NCBI GenBank assembly: GCA_965221215.1
Contig: OZ244872.1
Location: forward strand, 310,001 to 374,000
DNA length: 64,000 nucleotides
Direction of reading: 5' to 3'
DNA from: Aldehydirespirator sp965221215
Lineage (GTDB): Bacteria > Actinomycetota > Acidimicrobiia > Acidimicrobiales > Aldehydirespiratoraceae
Part shown: positions 8,817-17,860 of the stretch, in pieces
Numbering within the stretch: position 1 is the stretch's first letter
How the letters are laid out: the number at the start of each line of letters is the position of its first letter
Program-made: the position numbers and the translations under genes
Notes under the pieces: generated by a model
The model's database searches: none
The model's input: the letters and a program-made list of their open reading frames with translations, nothing else
What the model was told of the DNA's origin: nothing

Positions 8817-9701
8817 GTGCCGGTTGATCTGCAGGTCCGCGGGGTCGAGATCGGGCATTGGACTGATCCGGTGGCCCGCACCGGCTGCACTGTGATCGTG
8901 CTGCCGCCCGGCACCACCGCCTCCGGCGAGGTGCGAGGCGGCGCCCCGGCCACCCGCGATTTCGCGCTGCTGGCGCCGGAGCGGCTGGTCGAATGCGTGG
9001 ACGCGATCGTGCTCACCGGCGGTTCCGCCTTCGGCCTGGCCGCAGCCGACGGGGTCATGGAGGTTCTCGAGGCCGAGGGACGGGGGTTCGACACACCGCA
9101 CGGCCCGGTGCCCATCGTGGTGGCCATGGCCCTCTACGACCTCGGCGCGGGCGACTCGGCCGTCCGCCCCGGCGCTGCCGCTGGTCGGCATGCGGCCACC
9201 AGCCGCGCCGCAACCTCTGAGACGGGCGCGGTGGGCACTGGCGCCGGCGCCACGGTGTCCAAGTGGCTCGGCCCACAGCACGCCGAACCGGGCGGACTGG
9301 GCATCGCCTCGGTGCGCCTCGGCGAGCTGGTGGTCACCGCGGTGGTGGCTCTCAACGCCGCGGGCAGCCCTCCGCCCGAGGCGCAGCAGATACTCGAACA
9401 GGTCGCGGCCGGCGCATTCGAGCAGTGGGTGGGCCGGACGAGCCCGTTCACCAACACGACCCTGTGCGCCGTCGTCACCAACGCCGCGCTGGCCAAGCTC
9501 GACTGCTTCTGGGTGGCCCAGGGCGGCCACGACGGACTGGCCCGCACTCTGGTTCCAGCCCACACCCGCAGCGACGGCGACGCGGTGGTGGCCGCAGCCA
9601 CCGGCGAGGTTCCCGCCGATGCCGATGATGTGAGGCTCCTGGCGGTGGCCGCGGTGGCCGAGGCTGTGGGCAACGCCGCCGCAAGTACGATTGAGGGGTG
9701 A
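8817..9701 (+). CDS. P1 family peptidase (DmpA/NylC-like N-terminal nucleophile hydrolase)
   Basis: A 294-aa member of peptidase family S58/P1 (DmpA aminopeptidase, beta-peptidyl aminopeptidase, nylon hydrolase NylC). These proteins cleave themselves to free an N-terminal Ser/Thr nucleophile. The likely self-cleavage site is Asn213-Thr214 in PFTNTTLCAVVTNAAL, matching the Asn-Thr junction of NylC. LTGGSAFGLAAADGVM and the glycine-rich TGAVGTGAGATVSKW are typical core blocks. GTG start with TAAGTT 6 nt upstream suggests a leaderless message. A 9-codon mini-ORF links its stop to tsaE, so it is probably the first gene of the t6A operon. Physiological substrate unknown. Confidence 0.85.
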   Translation: MPVDLQVRGVEIGHWTDPVARTGCTVIVLPPGTTASGEVRGGAPATRDFALLAPERLVECVDAIVLTGGSAFGLAAADGVMEVLEAEGRGFDTPHGPVPIVVAMALYDLGAGDSAVRPGAAAGRHAATSRAATSETGAVGTGAGATVSKWLGPQHAEPGGLGIASVRLGELVVTAVVALNAAGSPPPEAQQILEQVAAGAFEQWVGRTSPFTNTTLCAVVTNAALAKLDCFWVAQGGHDGLARTLVPAHTRSDGDAVVAAATGEVPADADDVRLLAVAAVAEAVGNAAASTIEG

Positions 9702-9727
9702 GACCACCCCGACGGCCGTCGCGATGA
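9698..9727 (+). other. Mini-ORF linking the P1 peptidase gene to tsaE (9 codons)
   Basis: GTG at 9698 overlaps the peptidase stop (GTGA). The frame reads MRPPRRPSR and stops at TGA 9725-9727, overlapping the tsaE ATG (ATGA). There is no Shine-Dalgarno sequence in the gap. It is one of about a dozen such linkers in the window and supports ATG 9724 as the tsaE start. Confidence 0.35.
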
Positions 9728-10206
9728 TTGCCTGCAGCACGGCTGCCGCCGATGAGACGAGAGCGGCCGGCGGGGCTGTGGCGGCAGTGGCAGAAACCGG
9801 CGATGTGGTGGTGCTCGTAGGGGACCTCGGCGCGGGCAAGACCGCCTTCGTGCAGGGTTTCGCGGCCGCTCTGGGCGTGACTGCCGCCGTCACCAGCCCC
9901 ACCTTCACGCTGGCCAACCGCTACCAGGGCCGCCTGGTGGTCAACCATCTCGACGTATACCGCTTCGACGGCCCTGCAGAGGTGGTCGATCTGGCTCTGC
10001 CCGAACTGCTCGATGACGGGGTGACCCTGGTCGAGTGGGGTGACACCATCACTGCGGACCTGCCCGCTGACCGGTTGTCGGTGACGATCTCCTTCGGTGA
10101 CGGCCCAGACGACCGGCGCCTCGAGCTCGAGTGCGTAGGCGAGTCCTGGCGGTTCCGCAGCCATCGACTGAGCGACGCCCTGCAACCCTGGTCGGTGCTG
10201 TGTTGA
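9724..10206 (+). CDS. tsaE: tRNA threonylcarbamoyladenosine biosynthesis ATPase TsaE
   Basis: Small P-loop ATPase (160 aa) that drives the TsaB-TsaD-TsaE complex transferring the threonylcarbamoyl group to A37 of ANN-decoding tRNAs. Visible motifs: Walker A GDLGAGKTAFVQG, SPTFTLANRY, HLDVYRF and VEWGD, all diagnostic of TsaE. The frame is also open to a TTG at 9691, but ATG 9724 gives the usual length and is coupled to the upstream mini-ORF. Its stop overlaps the tsaB start, and tsaB overlaps tsaD, so the three components are made from one message in near-fixed ratio. Confidence 0.95.
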   Translation: MIACSTAAADETRAAGGAVAAVAETGDVVVLVGDLGAGKTAFVQGFAAALGVTAAVTSPTFTLANRYQGRLVVNHLDVYRFDGPAEVVDLALPELLDDGVTLVEWGDTITADLPADRLSVTISFGDGPDDRRLELECVGESWRFRSHRLSDALQPWSVLC

Positions 10207-10895
10207 TTCTCGGCATCGAATCGGCCACCGGGCGCGTCGGCTGCGCCGTTGGAGGCCACGACGGCGTGCTGGCGTCAGTGCAGGCCACCCGGGAGCGGCG
10301 CCACGCCGAGTTGCTCGCCCCCCAGATTCAGGTTGCCTGCGACAACGCGGGGATCTCGCTGCGAGACCTGGCCGCGGTTGCCGTGGACATCGGCCCCGGC
10401 CTGTACACCGGGCTGCGGGTGGGGGTGGCCACGGCGGTCACCATCGCCCATGCGCTCAGCGTCCCGATGGTGCCCGCCGCCAGCCTCGACCTCGTGGCCC
10501 ATCGCTTGCGGCACTGCGGACGCGCCGTCGCGGTCGTGATCGACGCCCGCCGCGGCGAGGTTTTCCACGCCCGCTACCGCTGCGTGCCCGGCGGGGTGCA
10601 GCGCATCAGCGAGCCTGCGGTCGGTAGCCCGGACCACGTCGTGTCGCAGATCATGGCCGAGGGCGGCGAGACTCTGGTCGTGGGCGACGGGGCGGTCCGC
10701 TACCGCGAGAGGTTCGATCCGATGCGGGAGGCGTATGTGGCTGACCGGGGCTTCGCCCATCCGTCGGCCGAGTCTCTGGTGCTGCTCGCCCACGCCCAAG
10801 CGCTGCGCGAGGAGTTCGTGCGTCCTGAAGCGGTCCAGCCGCTCTACCTGCGCCGCCCCGATGCCGAGCCCAACCTGCGGGCGGGCGGGCCGTGA
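10200..10895 (+). CDS. tsaB: tRNA threonylcarbamoyladenosine biosynthesis protein TsaB
   Basis: ASKHA-fold partner of TsaD, lacking catalysis itself but needed for the bacterial t6A complex. The start is GTG 10200 or TTG 10203, giving (M)LILGIESATGRVGCAV, the canonical N-terminal beta-hairpin; the frame extends further upstream into tsaE, but those residues do not belong to the family. VDIGPGLYTGLRVGVATA and IDARRGEVFHARY are TsaB blocks. About 231 aa, normal length. Overlaps tsaE by 7 nt and tsaD by 4 nt. The rimI acetyltransferase often found between tsaB and tsaD in actinobacteria is absent. Confidence 0.94.
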   Translation: MLILGIESATGRVGCAVGGHDGVLASVQATRERRHAELLAPQIQVACDNAGISLRDLAAVAVDIGPGLYTGLRVGVATAVTIAHALSVPMVPAASLDLVAHRLRHCGRAVAVVIDARRGEVFHARYRCVPGGVQRISEPAVGSPDHVVSQIMAEGGETLVVGDGAVRYRERFDPMREAYVADRGFAHPSAESLVLLAHAQALREEFVRPEAVQPLYLRRPDAEPNLRAGGP

Positions 10896-11917
10896 CCGGG
10901 TTTGGGCCGGCCTCGGCCACCACCGCCATCTTGGGCATCGAGACCTCCTGCGACGAGACCGCGGCGGCGGTGGTGGCCGGCGGACAGCAGGTGCTGTCGT
11001 CGGTGGTGTCGAGCCAGGTCGATCTGCATGCCCGCTACGGCGGCGTCGTCCCCGAGGTGGCCGGGCGGGCCCATGTCGAGCGGATGGTGCCGGTGGTGTC
11101 GCAGGCTTTGGTGGAGTCGGCTCTGGACGACTCCGACATCGCCGCGGTGGCGGCCACCGTCGGTCCCGGCCTGGTGGGGGCGCTGCTGGTGGGAGTGTCG
11201 GCGGCCAAGGCCCTGGCCCTGGTGTGGGACGTGCCCTTCGTGGCCGTCAACCACTTGGAGGCTCACCTCCACGCGGCCTTCCTCGACGAGCCGAGCCTGG
11301 AGCTGCCCGTGGTGGTGGTCCTGGTGTCGGGCGGCCACACCATGCTGGTGCTGATGGAGGACCGCCTGCGCTACCGGGTGCTGGGGGCAACCGTCGACGA
11401 TGCCGCCGGCGAGGCCTTCGACAAGGTGGCCCGCTACATGGGGCTCGGCTATCCCGGCGGACCGGTGATCGACCGGCTGAGCGTGCAGGGCGCCCCCGAC
11501 GCCATCGCCTTCCCCCGGGCCATGCTGCACGACGGCTGGAACTTCTCCTTCAGCGGCCTCAAGACCTCGGTCATCAACCATCTCAGGCGCAACCCGGACT
11601 CCACCGCCGAGGACGTGGCCGCGTCGTTCCAGGAGGCCGTGGCCGACGTGCTGGTGGCCAAGGCCCGCCGGGCCGCGGCCGCCCACCACGCCAAGGGCCT
11701 GTGCCTGGCCGGCGGGGTAGCGGCCAACAGCCGGCTGCGGGAGATGGCCCTCGACGCCTGCACCGCCGACGGGCTGGCCGCCTACCTGCCGAGCCGGGCC
11801 ATGTGCACCGACAACGCGGCCATGGTGGCCGCGGCGGGCTGGTGGCGATTGCAGGCCGACGGACCCTCCCCGCTCACCGTGGGGGCGGACCCCTCGCTGG
11901 GCCTGCCGGAGAGCTGA
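10892..11917 (+). CDS. tsaD: tRNA N6-adenosine threonylcarbamoyltransferase TsaD (Gcp/Kae1)
   Basis: Catalytic subunit for t6A37 formation: transfers threonylcarbamoyl from threonylcarbamoyl-AMP to tRNA. The 341-aa protein has ILGIETSCDETAAAVV, the metal-binding HLEAHLHAAF (two histidines four apart), VSGGHTMLVLM, GEAFDKVARYMGLGYPGGP and the C-terminal metal aspartate block MCTDNAAMVA. GTG start overlaps tsaB by 4 nt (GTGA). Essential, cytosolic. No unusual substitutions seen. The next gene, groES, has its own heat-shock promoter, so tsaD probably ends the operon. Confidence 0.96.
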   Translation: MTGFGPASATTAILGIETSCDETAAAVVAGGQQVLSSVVSSQVDLHARYGGVVPEVAGRAHVERMVPVVSQALVESALDDSDIAAVAATVGPGLVGALLVGVSAAKALALVWDVPFVAVNHLEAHLHAAFLDEPSLELPVVVVLVSGGHTMLVLMEDRLRYRVLGATVDDAAGEAFDKVARYMGLGYPGGPVIDRLSVQGAPDAIAFPRAMLHDGWNFSFSGLKTSVINHLRRNPDSTAEDVAASFQEAVADVLVAKARRAAAAHHAKGLCLAGGVAANSRLREMALDACTADGLAAYLPSRAMCTDNAAMVAAAGWWRLQADGPSPLTVGADPSLGLPES

Positions 11918-11960
11918 GCCGGGCGCAGCCGGCGCCGTCCGAAACAGGCCGGCTCGCGCG

Positions 11961-11989
11961 TTGTTGCGCCCGGCGGCGGCCCCTATCGT
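11961..11989 (+). promoter_or_regulatory. Putative housekeeping promoter of groESL
   Basis: TTGTTG (11961-11966) and TATCGT (11984-11989) are separated by 17 nt, a sigma70-type spacing. The -10 runs straight into the CIRCE operator, the usual layout of HrcA-controlled heat-shock promoters. Confidence 0.55.
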
Positions 11990-12015
11990 TGGCACTCGTC
12001 ACGGGAGAGTGCCAA
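11989..12015 (+). promoter_or_regulatory. CIRCE operator (HrcA binding site)
   Basis: A perfect inverted repeat TTGGCACTC (11989-11997), 9-nt spacer, GAGTGCCAA (12007-12015). The published CIRCE consensus is TTAGCACTC-N9-GAGTGCTAA; this copy differs symmetrically at one position per arm and keeps the spacer length. It lies at the expected transcription start of groESL, so HrcA would repress groESL until heat shock. hrcA is not in the window. Confidence 0.93.
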
Positions 12016-12087
12016 CACCCGTGTCGCGGCCGAGCGCAAACGGCCGCAAGGAACAATCCAACCATCCCAAGGAGTCCGGGAGGACAC

Positions 12088-12378
12088 ATGAACCTGCAGC
12101 CACTTGACGACCGCATCGTTGTGCGGCCCGGCGACGCCGAGGAGACCACCGCCAGTGGTCTCGTCATTCCCGACACCGCCAAAGAGAAGCCCCAGCAGGG
12201 CGAGGTTCTGGCGGTCGGCCCCGGTCGCCGGTCCGACGACAGCGGCGAGCTCATCCCCATGGACGTCGGGGTGGGCGACACCGTCGTCTATTCCAAGTAC
12301 GGCGGCACCGAGATCACCGTCGAAGGCGAAGATCTGCTCATCCTCAACGCCCGCGACGTGCTGGCCAAGGTCGGCTGA
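12088..12378 (+). CDS. groES: Co-chaperonin GroES
   Basis: Heptameric lid of the GroEL folding chamber. The 96-aa protein begins MNLQPLDDRIVVRP and carries the mobile-loop region EETTASGLVIPDTAKEKPQQGEVLAVGPG and the C-terminal block VVYSKYGGTEITVEGEDLLIL. ATG 12088 is preceded by GGGAGGA (about 12078-12084), a good ribosome site, and it is the family start; the same frame is open far upstream but is non-coding there. Transcribed from the CIRCE-controlled promoter about 75-100 nt upstream and co-transcribed with groEL, 8 nt downstream. Confidence 0.97.
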   Translation: MNLQPLDDRIVVRPGDAEETTASGLVIPDTAKEKPQQGEVLAVGPGRRSDDSGELIPMDVGVGDTVVYSKYGGTEITVEGEDLLILNARDVLAKVG

Positions 12379-12386
12379 GGTCGCCG

Positions 12387-14036
<1,650 letters not shown>

Positions 14037-14038
14037 CC

Positions 14039-14054
14039 GTTCGCCCCCGCGAAC
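14039..14054 (+). terminator. Hairpin after groEL (possible terminator)
   Basis: A perfect 6-bp stem with a CCCC loop, starting 2 nt after the groEL stop and followed by a run of C, not T. It may slow or protect the message; intrinsic termination is uncertain. Confidence 0.3.
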
Positions 14055-14092
14055 CCCCCCCCCAACGCGTCGGGCGCCGGTAGCCTCAGCGG

Positions 14093-14248
14093 ATGGATCG
14101 GCCCGCCCCGGACCCTCGCAAGCTGTTGGACCACTGGGAGGAGTGGGAGCGGGGCGACACCCCGCCGGGCCGGGTGATGAGCGACCTCAAGACCGGTGGC
14201 CTGCGGGATCTCCTCCAAGGCTTGGCCGCCGCTGCTGAAGAGTCCTGA
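14093..14248 (+). CDS. Small conserved-looking protein of unknown function (51 aa)
   Basis: A short charged protein: MDRPAPDPRKLLDHWEEWER, then a segment with GRVMSDLKTGGLRDLL and an acidic end. It is supported by codon bias (nearly all third positions G or C) and by a TAGCCT hexamer ending 6 nt before ATG 14093, the same leaderless layout as many genes here. Its stop overlaps, as CTGA, the upstream coding extension of the Nudix gene. Predicted mostly helical, no membrane segment or cysteines. Function unknown; I recall similar small proteins next to Nudix genes in actinobacteria but cannot verify this here. Confidence 0.6.
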   Translation: MDRPAPDPRKLLDHWEEWERGDTPPGRVMSDLKTGGLRDLLQGLAAAAEES

Positions 14249-14397
14249 CCGACCTGACCGCACCGACCGCGGCGCTGTCGGCCCCGGCCGGAAGGGGCGG
14301 ATCCCAGCACATTCCCCGCCCCGCCAATGCCCGGCTGGGCGGGCCGGCGCCGTGGGCCGCGCTTGCCGATTCCCGGCGCTGCCCCAGCCTGGAGCGG

Positions 14398-14967
14398 GTG
14401 CTGCAGGCGGTCGCCGCCACCGTTCCCGACCTCGTCGACTCGCCGGGGTCGGCATCGTCCGCGGTGCTGGTGCTGCTGTACGAGCACCGCGGCGAGCCCT
14501 GGGTGGTGCTCACCCGCCGCGCCGGGCACCTCCGCCATCACGCGGGCGAGGTCTCGTTTCCGGGCGGGCGACGCGAACCGGGTGATGCCGACCTGTGGGC
14601 CACCGCGCTGCGGGAGGCGGCCGAGGAGATCGGGCTCGACCCCCGCAGCGTGGCGCCGATCGGCCGGCTCGACAGCTTCGTGACCGTCGGTTCCCGCTCG
14701 CTGGTGTGCCCCTACGTGGCCACCGTCGAGGCGCGCCCCGAGCTGGTGCCCGACCCGGCCGAGGTCGAGCAGATCCTCGACGTGGCGCTGGCGGATCTGA
14801 CCGACCCCGAAGCCTGGCGCGAGGAGATTTGGCCGCGGGACGAGGCCCCCGGCGGCGAGCGCGCCATAACCTTCTTCGAGTTGCCGGGCGACACCGTGTG
14901 GGGCGCGACGGCCGCCGTGCTGCGACGGCTGCTGGCGGTCGCCACTGCGGGAGTCGGCGCCGGGTAG
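14398..14967 (+). CDS. Nudix hydrolase, probable CoA pyrophosphatase
   Basis: Hydrolyses CoA or its derivatives to phosphopantetheine and 3',5'-ADP (family role). The CoA-specific signature LTRRAGHLRHHAGEVSFPGG immediately precedes the Nudix box (GRREPGD...REAAEEIGL, about residues 50-80). GTG 14398 is the first standard start in frame and gives 189 aa. However, the frame stays open and strongly GC3-biased back to CTG 14245, which overlaps the stop of the 51-aa gene (CTGA); the extra segment (RPANARLGGPAPWAALAD) looks like real protein. The true start may therefore be a CTG at 14245. Confidence 0.87.
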   Translation: MLQAVAATVPDLVDSPGSASSAVLVLLYEHRGEPWVVLTRRAGHLRHHAGEVSFPGGRREPGDADLWATALREAAEEIGLDPRSVAPIGRLDSFVTVGSRSLVCPYVATVEARPELVPDPAEVEQILDVALADLTDPEAWREEIWPRDEAPGGERAITFFELPGDTVWGATAAVLRRLLAVATAGVGAG

Positions 14968-14976
14968 GCTCCTGCG

Positions 14977-15057
14977 GTGCCCGGCTTCCGGCGCCCTGAA
15001 CTGTTGGTCTTGAGACTCATGAGCGAACCTGTACGGATGTTGCAGAGCGGTGGCTGA
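14977..15057 (+). other. Leaderless 26-codon leader ORF upstream of guaB3
   Basis: TAGGCT at 14965-14970 lies 6 nt before GTG 14977, which opens a 26-codon frame (begins MPGFRRPELLVLRLM) ending at TGA 15055-15057, 8 nt inside guaB3. The layout suggests the message starts here and guaB3 is translated by reinitiation from the leader. No attenuator structure or run of regulatory codons is obvious, so a function beyond coupling is speculative. Confidence 0.4.
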
Positions 15058-16159
15058 GATCGAGATCGGGCTGGGCAAGTCCGGTCGGCGCGCCTACCGG
15101 CTCGACGAGATCGCCATCGTCCCCAGCCGGCGCACCCGCGACCTCACCGACGTGGACATCTCCTGGCAGATAGACGCCTACCGGTTCGACATCCCGGTGC
15201 TGGCCGCCTCCACCGACAGCGTGACCAGCCCCGCCACCGCGGTGCGGATGGGCGAGCTCGGCGGGCTGGGGGTGCTCGACCTCGAGGGCATCTGGACCCG
15301 CTGCGCCGACCCTGCCGCGGAGTTGGCCGAGCTGGCCGCCGCGCCGCTGGATGCAGCCGCGGCCCGCCTGCGGGAGCTCTACGCCCGGCCGGTGCAGCCC
15401 GAGCTGGTGGCCGCCCGCCTCTCGGAGATCGCGGCCGCCGGGGTGCGCACCGCCGGCCGGGTCCGGCCCCAGCGGGCCGAGGAGCTCGCTCCCCACGCCA
15501 TCGCCGCCGACGTCAACCTGCTGTTCATCTCGGGCACGATCGTCTCGGCCGAGCACGTCTCCTCCGCGGGCGACCCGCTCAACCTCAAGACGTTCATCCG
15601 GCGCATGCAGACGCCGGTGGTGGTCGGCGGCTGTGTGAGCTATCAGGCTGCCCTGCACCTGATGCGCACCGGCGCGGCCGGCGTGCTGGTCGGCGCCGGC
15701 TCGGGACATGTGGGCACCACCCGCCATGTGCTCGGGCTCGACGCGCCCCAGGCCACCGCCATCGCCGATGCCCGAGCCGCCCGGATGCGCCACCTCGACG
15801 AGACCGGCGTGTACTGCCATGTGATCGCCGACGGGACGATGCGCACCGCGGGCGACATCGCCAAGGCCATCGTGTGCGGCGCCGACTCGGCCATGGTCGG
15901 CCTGCCGCTGGCCTCCGCCTCCGACTCGCCGTGCCCGGGCCGGCACTGGGACCTCTCCACCGGCCACCCGACCCTGCCCCGGGGGCGCATCACCGAGGTG
16001 GAGCCGCGAGGCACCCTCGCGGAGATCCTCCACGGTCCCGCCTTCGGCCCCGACGGCACCACCAACCTGATGGGCGGGCTGCGGACCTCGATGGCCAAGT
16101 GCGGCTACACCGACGTGAAGGACTTCCAGAGGGCCGCAGCCGTCGCCGTCTCGTCGTGA
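15050..16159 (+). CDS. guaB3: IMP dehydrogenase-family protein GuaB3
   Basis: A 369-aa TIM-barrel protein of the IMPDH/GMP-reductase family, without the CBS (Bateman) insertion of true GuaB. It begins AEIEIGLGKSGRRAYRLDEIAIVPSRRT like the actinobacterial GuaB3 group. Active-site region: VLVGAGSGHVGTTRHVLG, where true IMPDH has GxGSxCxT, so the catalytic cysteine is replaced by His/Val-type residues. ADGTMRTAGDIAKAIVCGAD and AMVGLPLA form the phosphate-binding end. GuaB3 proteins are found in guanine-nucleotide operons, some acting as GMP reductases. It directly precedes guaA, linked by a 17-codon mini-ORF. Confidence 0.88.
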   Translation: MAEIEIGLGKSGRRAYRLDEIAIVPSRRTRDLTDVDISWQIDAYRFDIPVLAASTDSVTSPATAVRMGELGGLGVLDLEGIWTRCADPAAELAELAAAPLDAAAARLRELYARPVQPELVAARLSEIAAAGVRTAGRVRPQRAEELAPHAIAADVNLLFISGTIVSAEHVSSAGDPLNLKTFIRRMQTPVVVGGCVSYQAALHLMRTGAAGVLVGAGSGHVGTTRHVLGLDAPQATAIADARAARMRHLDETGVYCHVIADGTMRTAGDIAKAIVCGADSAMVGLPLASASDSPCPGRHWDLSTGHPTLPRGRITEVEPRGTLAEILHGPAFGPDGTTNLMGGLRTSMAKCGYTDVKDFQRAAAVAVSS

Positions 16160-16209
16160 AGTCCGGCGTGCATCCGTCGCTCACCTATTCGCTCGGCCTC
16201 TTGGCGTGA
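16156..16209 (+). other. Mini-ORF linking guaB3 to guaA, carrying the dispersed repeat
   Basis: GTG 16156 overlaps the guaB3 stop (GTGA) and the 17-codon frame (MKSGVHPSLTYSLGLLA) ends in GTGA shared with the guaA GTG at 16206. Bases 16177-16200 are the right end of the dispersed repeat, so here the repeat itself is the linker and is read as SLTYSLGL. No ribosome site precedes guaA. Confidence 0.4.
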
Positions 16210-17750
16210 CGGGCGCCTTCGACACCGTTCTGGTGGTCGACTTCGGAGCGCAGTATTCGCAGCTGATCGCCCGGCGGGTGCGCGAGTGCGAGGTGTACAG
16301 CGAGATCGTGCCCGCCACGATCACCGCGGCCGAGATCGCGGTCCTCCGGCCCGCCGGAGTGATCCTCAGCGGCGGCCCGGCCTCGGTGCACGTCGAGGGC
16401 GCACCCGGCCTCGATCCCGCCGTCTACAGCCTGGGCGTGCCGATCCTGGGAATCTGCTACGGGGCTCAGCTCATCGCCGAGCAGCTGGGCGGCTCGGTCG
16501 GGCGCAGCGAGCGGGGCGAGTACGGCCGGGCTGAGATGACGCTGACCGGTGACGGCGGCGTGCTGCTGGCGGCCCTGCCGTCGCCGCTGCCGGTGTGGAT
16601 GAGCCACTTCGACGCCATCGCCGAGCCGCCGCCGGGGGCCGCCGTCACCGCGTCCACTGCCGCATCGCCGGTGGCCGCCTTCGAGGACCCCGACCGGGGC
16701 CTCTACGGAGTGCAGTTCCATCCCGAGGTGGAACACACCCCCCACGGCCGCGAGATGATGGAGCGCTTCCTGCGCCGGGCCTGCCGTGCCGAACCGAACT
16801 GGTCGATGCACTCGATCATCGACGCCGCGGTGGCCTCCGTCCGCGACCAGATCGGCGACGGCCGGGCAATCTGCGGGCTCTCGGGCGGGGTGGACTCGGC
16901 GGTGGCGGCCGCGCTGGTGCACACCGCGGTCGGCGACCGGCTCACCTGCGTGCTGGTCGACACCGGCCTGCTGCGAAGGGGAGAGGCCGACGAGGTGGAG
17001 GAGGCCTTCGGGCGCCACTTCGGCGCAGACCTGGTCCGCCTCGACGCGGCCGGCGAGTTCTTCGCTGCGCTGGAGGGGGTCACCGAGCCCGAGGCCAAGC
17101 GCAAGGCGGTGGGCGAGCAGTTCATCCGAGCCTTCGAGCGGGCCCGCAGCCGGGTTCCCGACGCCGGATTCCTGGTGCAGGGCACGCTGTACCCCGACGT
17201 GATCGAGTCGGGCGCCACCGCTCATTCGTCCACCATCAAGAGCCATCACAACGTGGGAGGCCTGCCCGAGGACCTCGACTTCGAGCTGGTCGAGCCGCTG
17301 CGGTCGCTGTTCAAGGACGAGGTGCGGTCGGTGGGCGCCGAGCTGGGCCTGCCGCCGGAGATCGTGAACCGTCAGCCCTTCCCCGGACCGGGCCTGGCGG
17401 TGCGCATCATCGGGGAGGTAACCCCGGAGGCGGCCTGCACCCTCCGCCACGCCGATGCCATCGTGCGCGAGGAGTTGCGCCGCGCCGGCCTGGAGAATGA
17501 GATCTGGCAGTCGTTCGCGGTGCTGCCCGACATCCGCACCGTGGGCGTGATGGGCGACGAGCGCACCTACGGTCGCCCGGTGGTGATCCGGGCCGTCACC
17601 AGCTCCGACGCCATGACCGCCGACTGGGCCCGCCTGCCCCACGAGGTGCTCGATGCCATGAGCAGCCGGATCATCGCCGAGGTCGACGGAGTGAACCGGG
17701 TGGCCTACGACATAACGTCCAAGCCTCCCGCCACGATCGAATGGGAGTGA
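16206..17750 (+). CDS. guaA: GMP synthase (glutamine-hydrolysing)
   Basis: Converts XMP, ATP and glutamine to GMP. 514 aa, normal length. Class I amidotransferase domain (1-190) with nucleophile motif GICYGAQLIAEQLGG and FHPEVEHT; ATP-pyrophosphatase domain with P-loop GLSGGVDSAVAAALVH (about 222-237); C-terminal dimerisation domain with NRQPFPGPGLAVRIIGEVT and the substrate block KPPATIEWE at the extreme end. GTG start coupled to the upstream mini-ORF. Followed by a strong hairpin terminator, so the guaB3-guaA unit ends here. Confidence 0.97.
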   Translation: MTGAFDTVLVVDFGAQYSQLIARRVRECEVYSEIVPATITAAEIAVLRPAGVILSGGPASVHVEGAPGLDPAVYSLGVPILGICYGAQLIAEQLGGSVGRSERGEYGRAEMTLTGDGGVLLAALPSPLPVWMSHFDAIAEPPPGAAVTASTAASPVAAFEDPDRGLYGVQFHPEVEHTPHGREMMERFLRRACRAEPNWSMHSIIDAAVASVRDQIGDGRAICGLSGGVDSAVAAALVHTAVGDRLTCVLVDTGLLRRGEADEVEEAFGRHFGADLVRLDAAGEFFAALEGVTEPEAKRKAVGEQFIRAFERARSRVPDAGFLVQGTLYPDVIESGATAHSSTIKSHHNVGGLPEDLDFELVEPLRSLFKDEVRSVGAELGLPPEIVNRQPFPGPGLAVRIIGEVTPEAACTLRHADAIVREELRRAGLENEIWQSFAVLPDIRTVGVMGDERTYGRPVVIRAVTSSDAMTADWARLPHEVLDAMSSRIIAEVDGVNRVAYDITSKPPATIEWE

Positions 17751-17803
17751 CCCACTTGAGGTTGCGCACGACGAGCGATGTCTGGTAGCTTGCTGCTATT
17801 CCT

Positions 17804-17845
17804 CCCCGTCTTCCCGGCTCGCCGGGAATGACGGGGCTTTATTTT
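17804..17845 (+). terminator. Rho-independent terminator after guaA
   Basis: CCCCGTC TTCCCGGC - TC - GCCGGGAA T GACGGGG forms a 15-bp stem with one bulged T (17804-17836), followed by CTTTATTTT. It closes the guanine operon and lies just before the -10 (TAGGTT, 17849-17854) of the next gene. Confidence 0.85.
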
Positions 17846-17860
17846 GGTTAGGTTCGTGCT

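Noticed and set aside
8770..8895. ATG overlapping the FtsK-like stop (ATGA) as another relay mini-ORF
   Set aside because: The frame runs 41 codons and ends well inside the peptidase gene, with no overlap at its start. The peptidase has its own leaderless promoter.
17711..17750. guaA as a GAT-less or truncated enzyme
   Set aside because: Both catalytic domains and the C-terminal KPPATIEWE block are complete.
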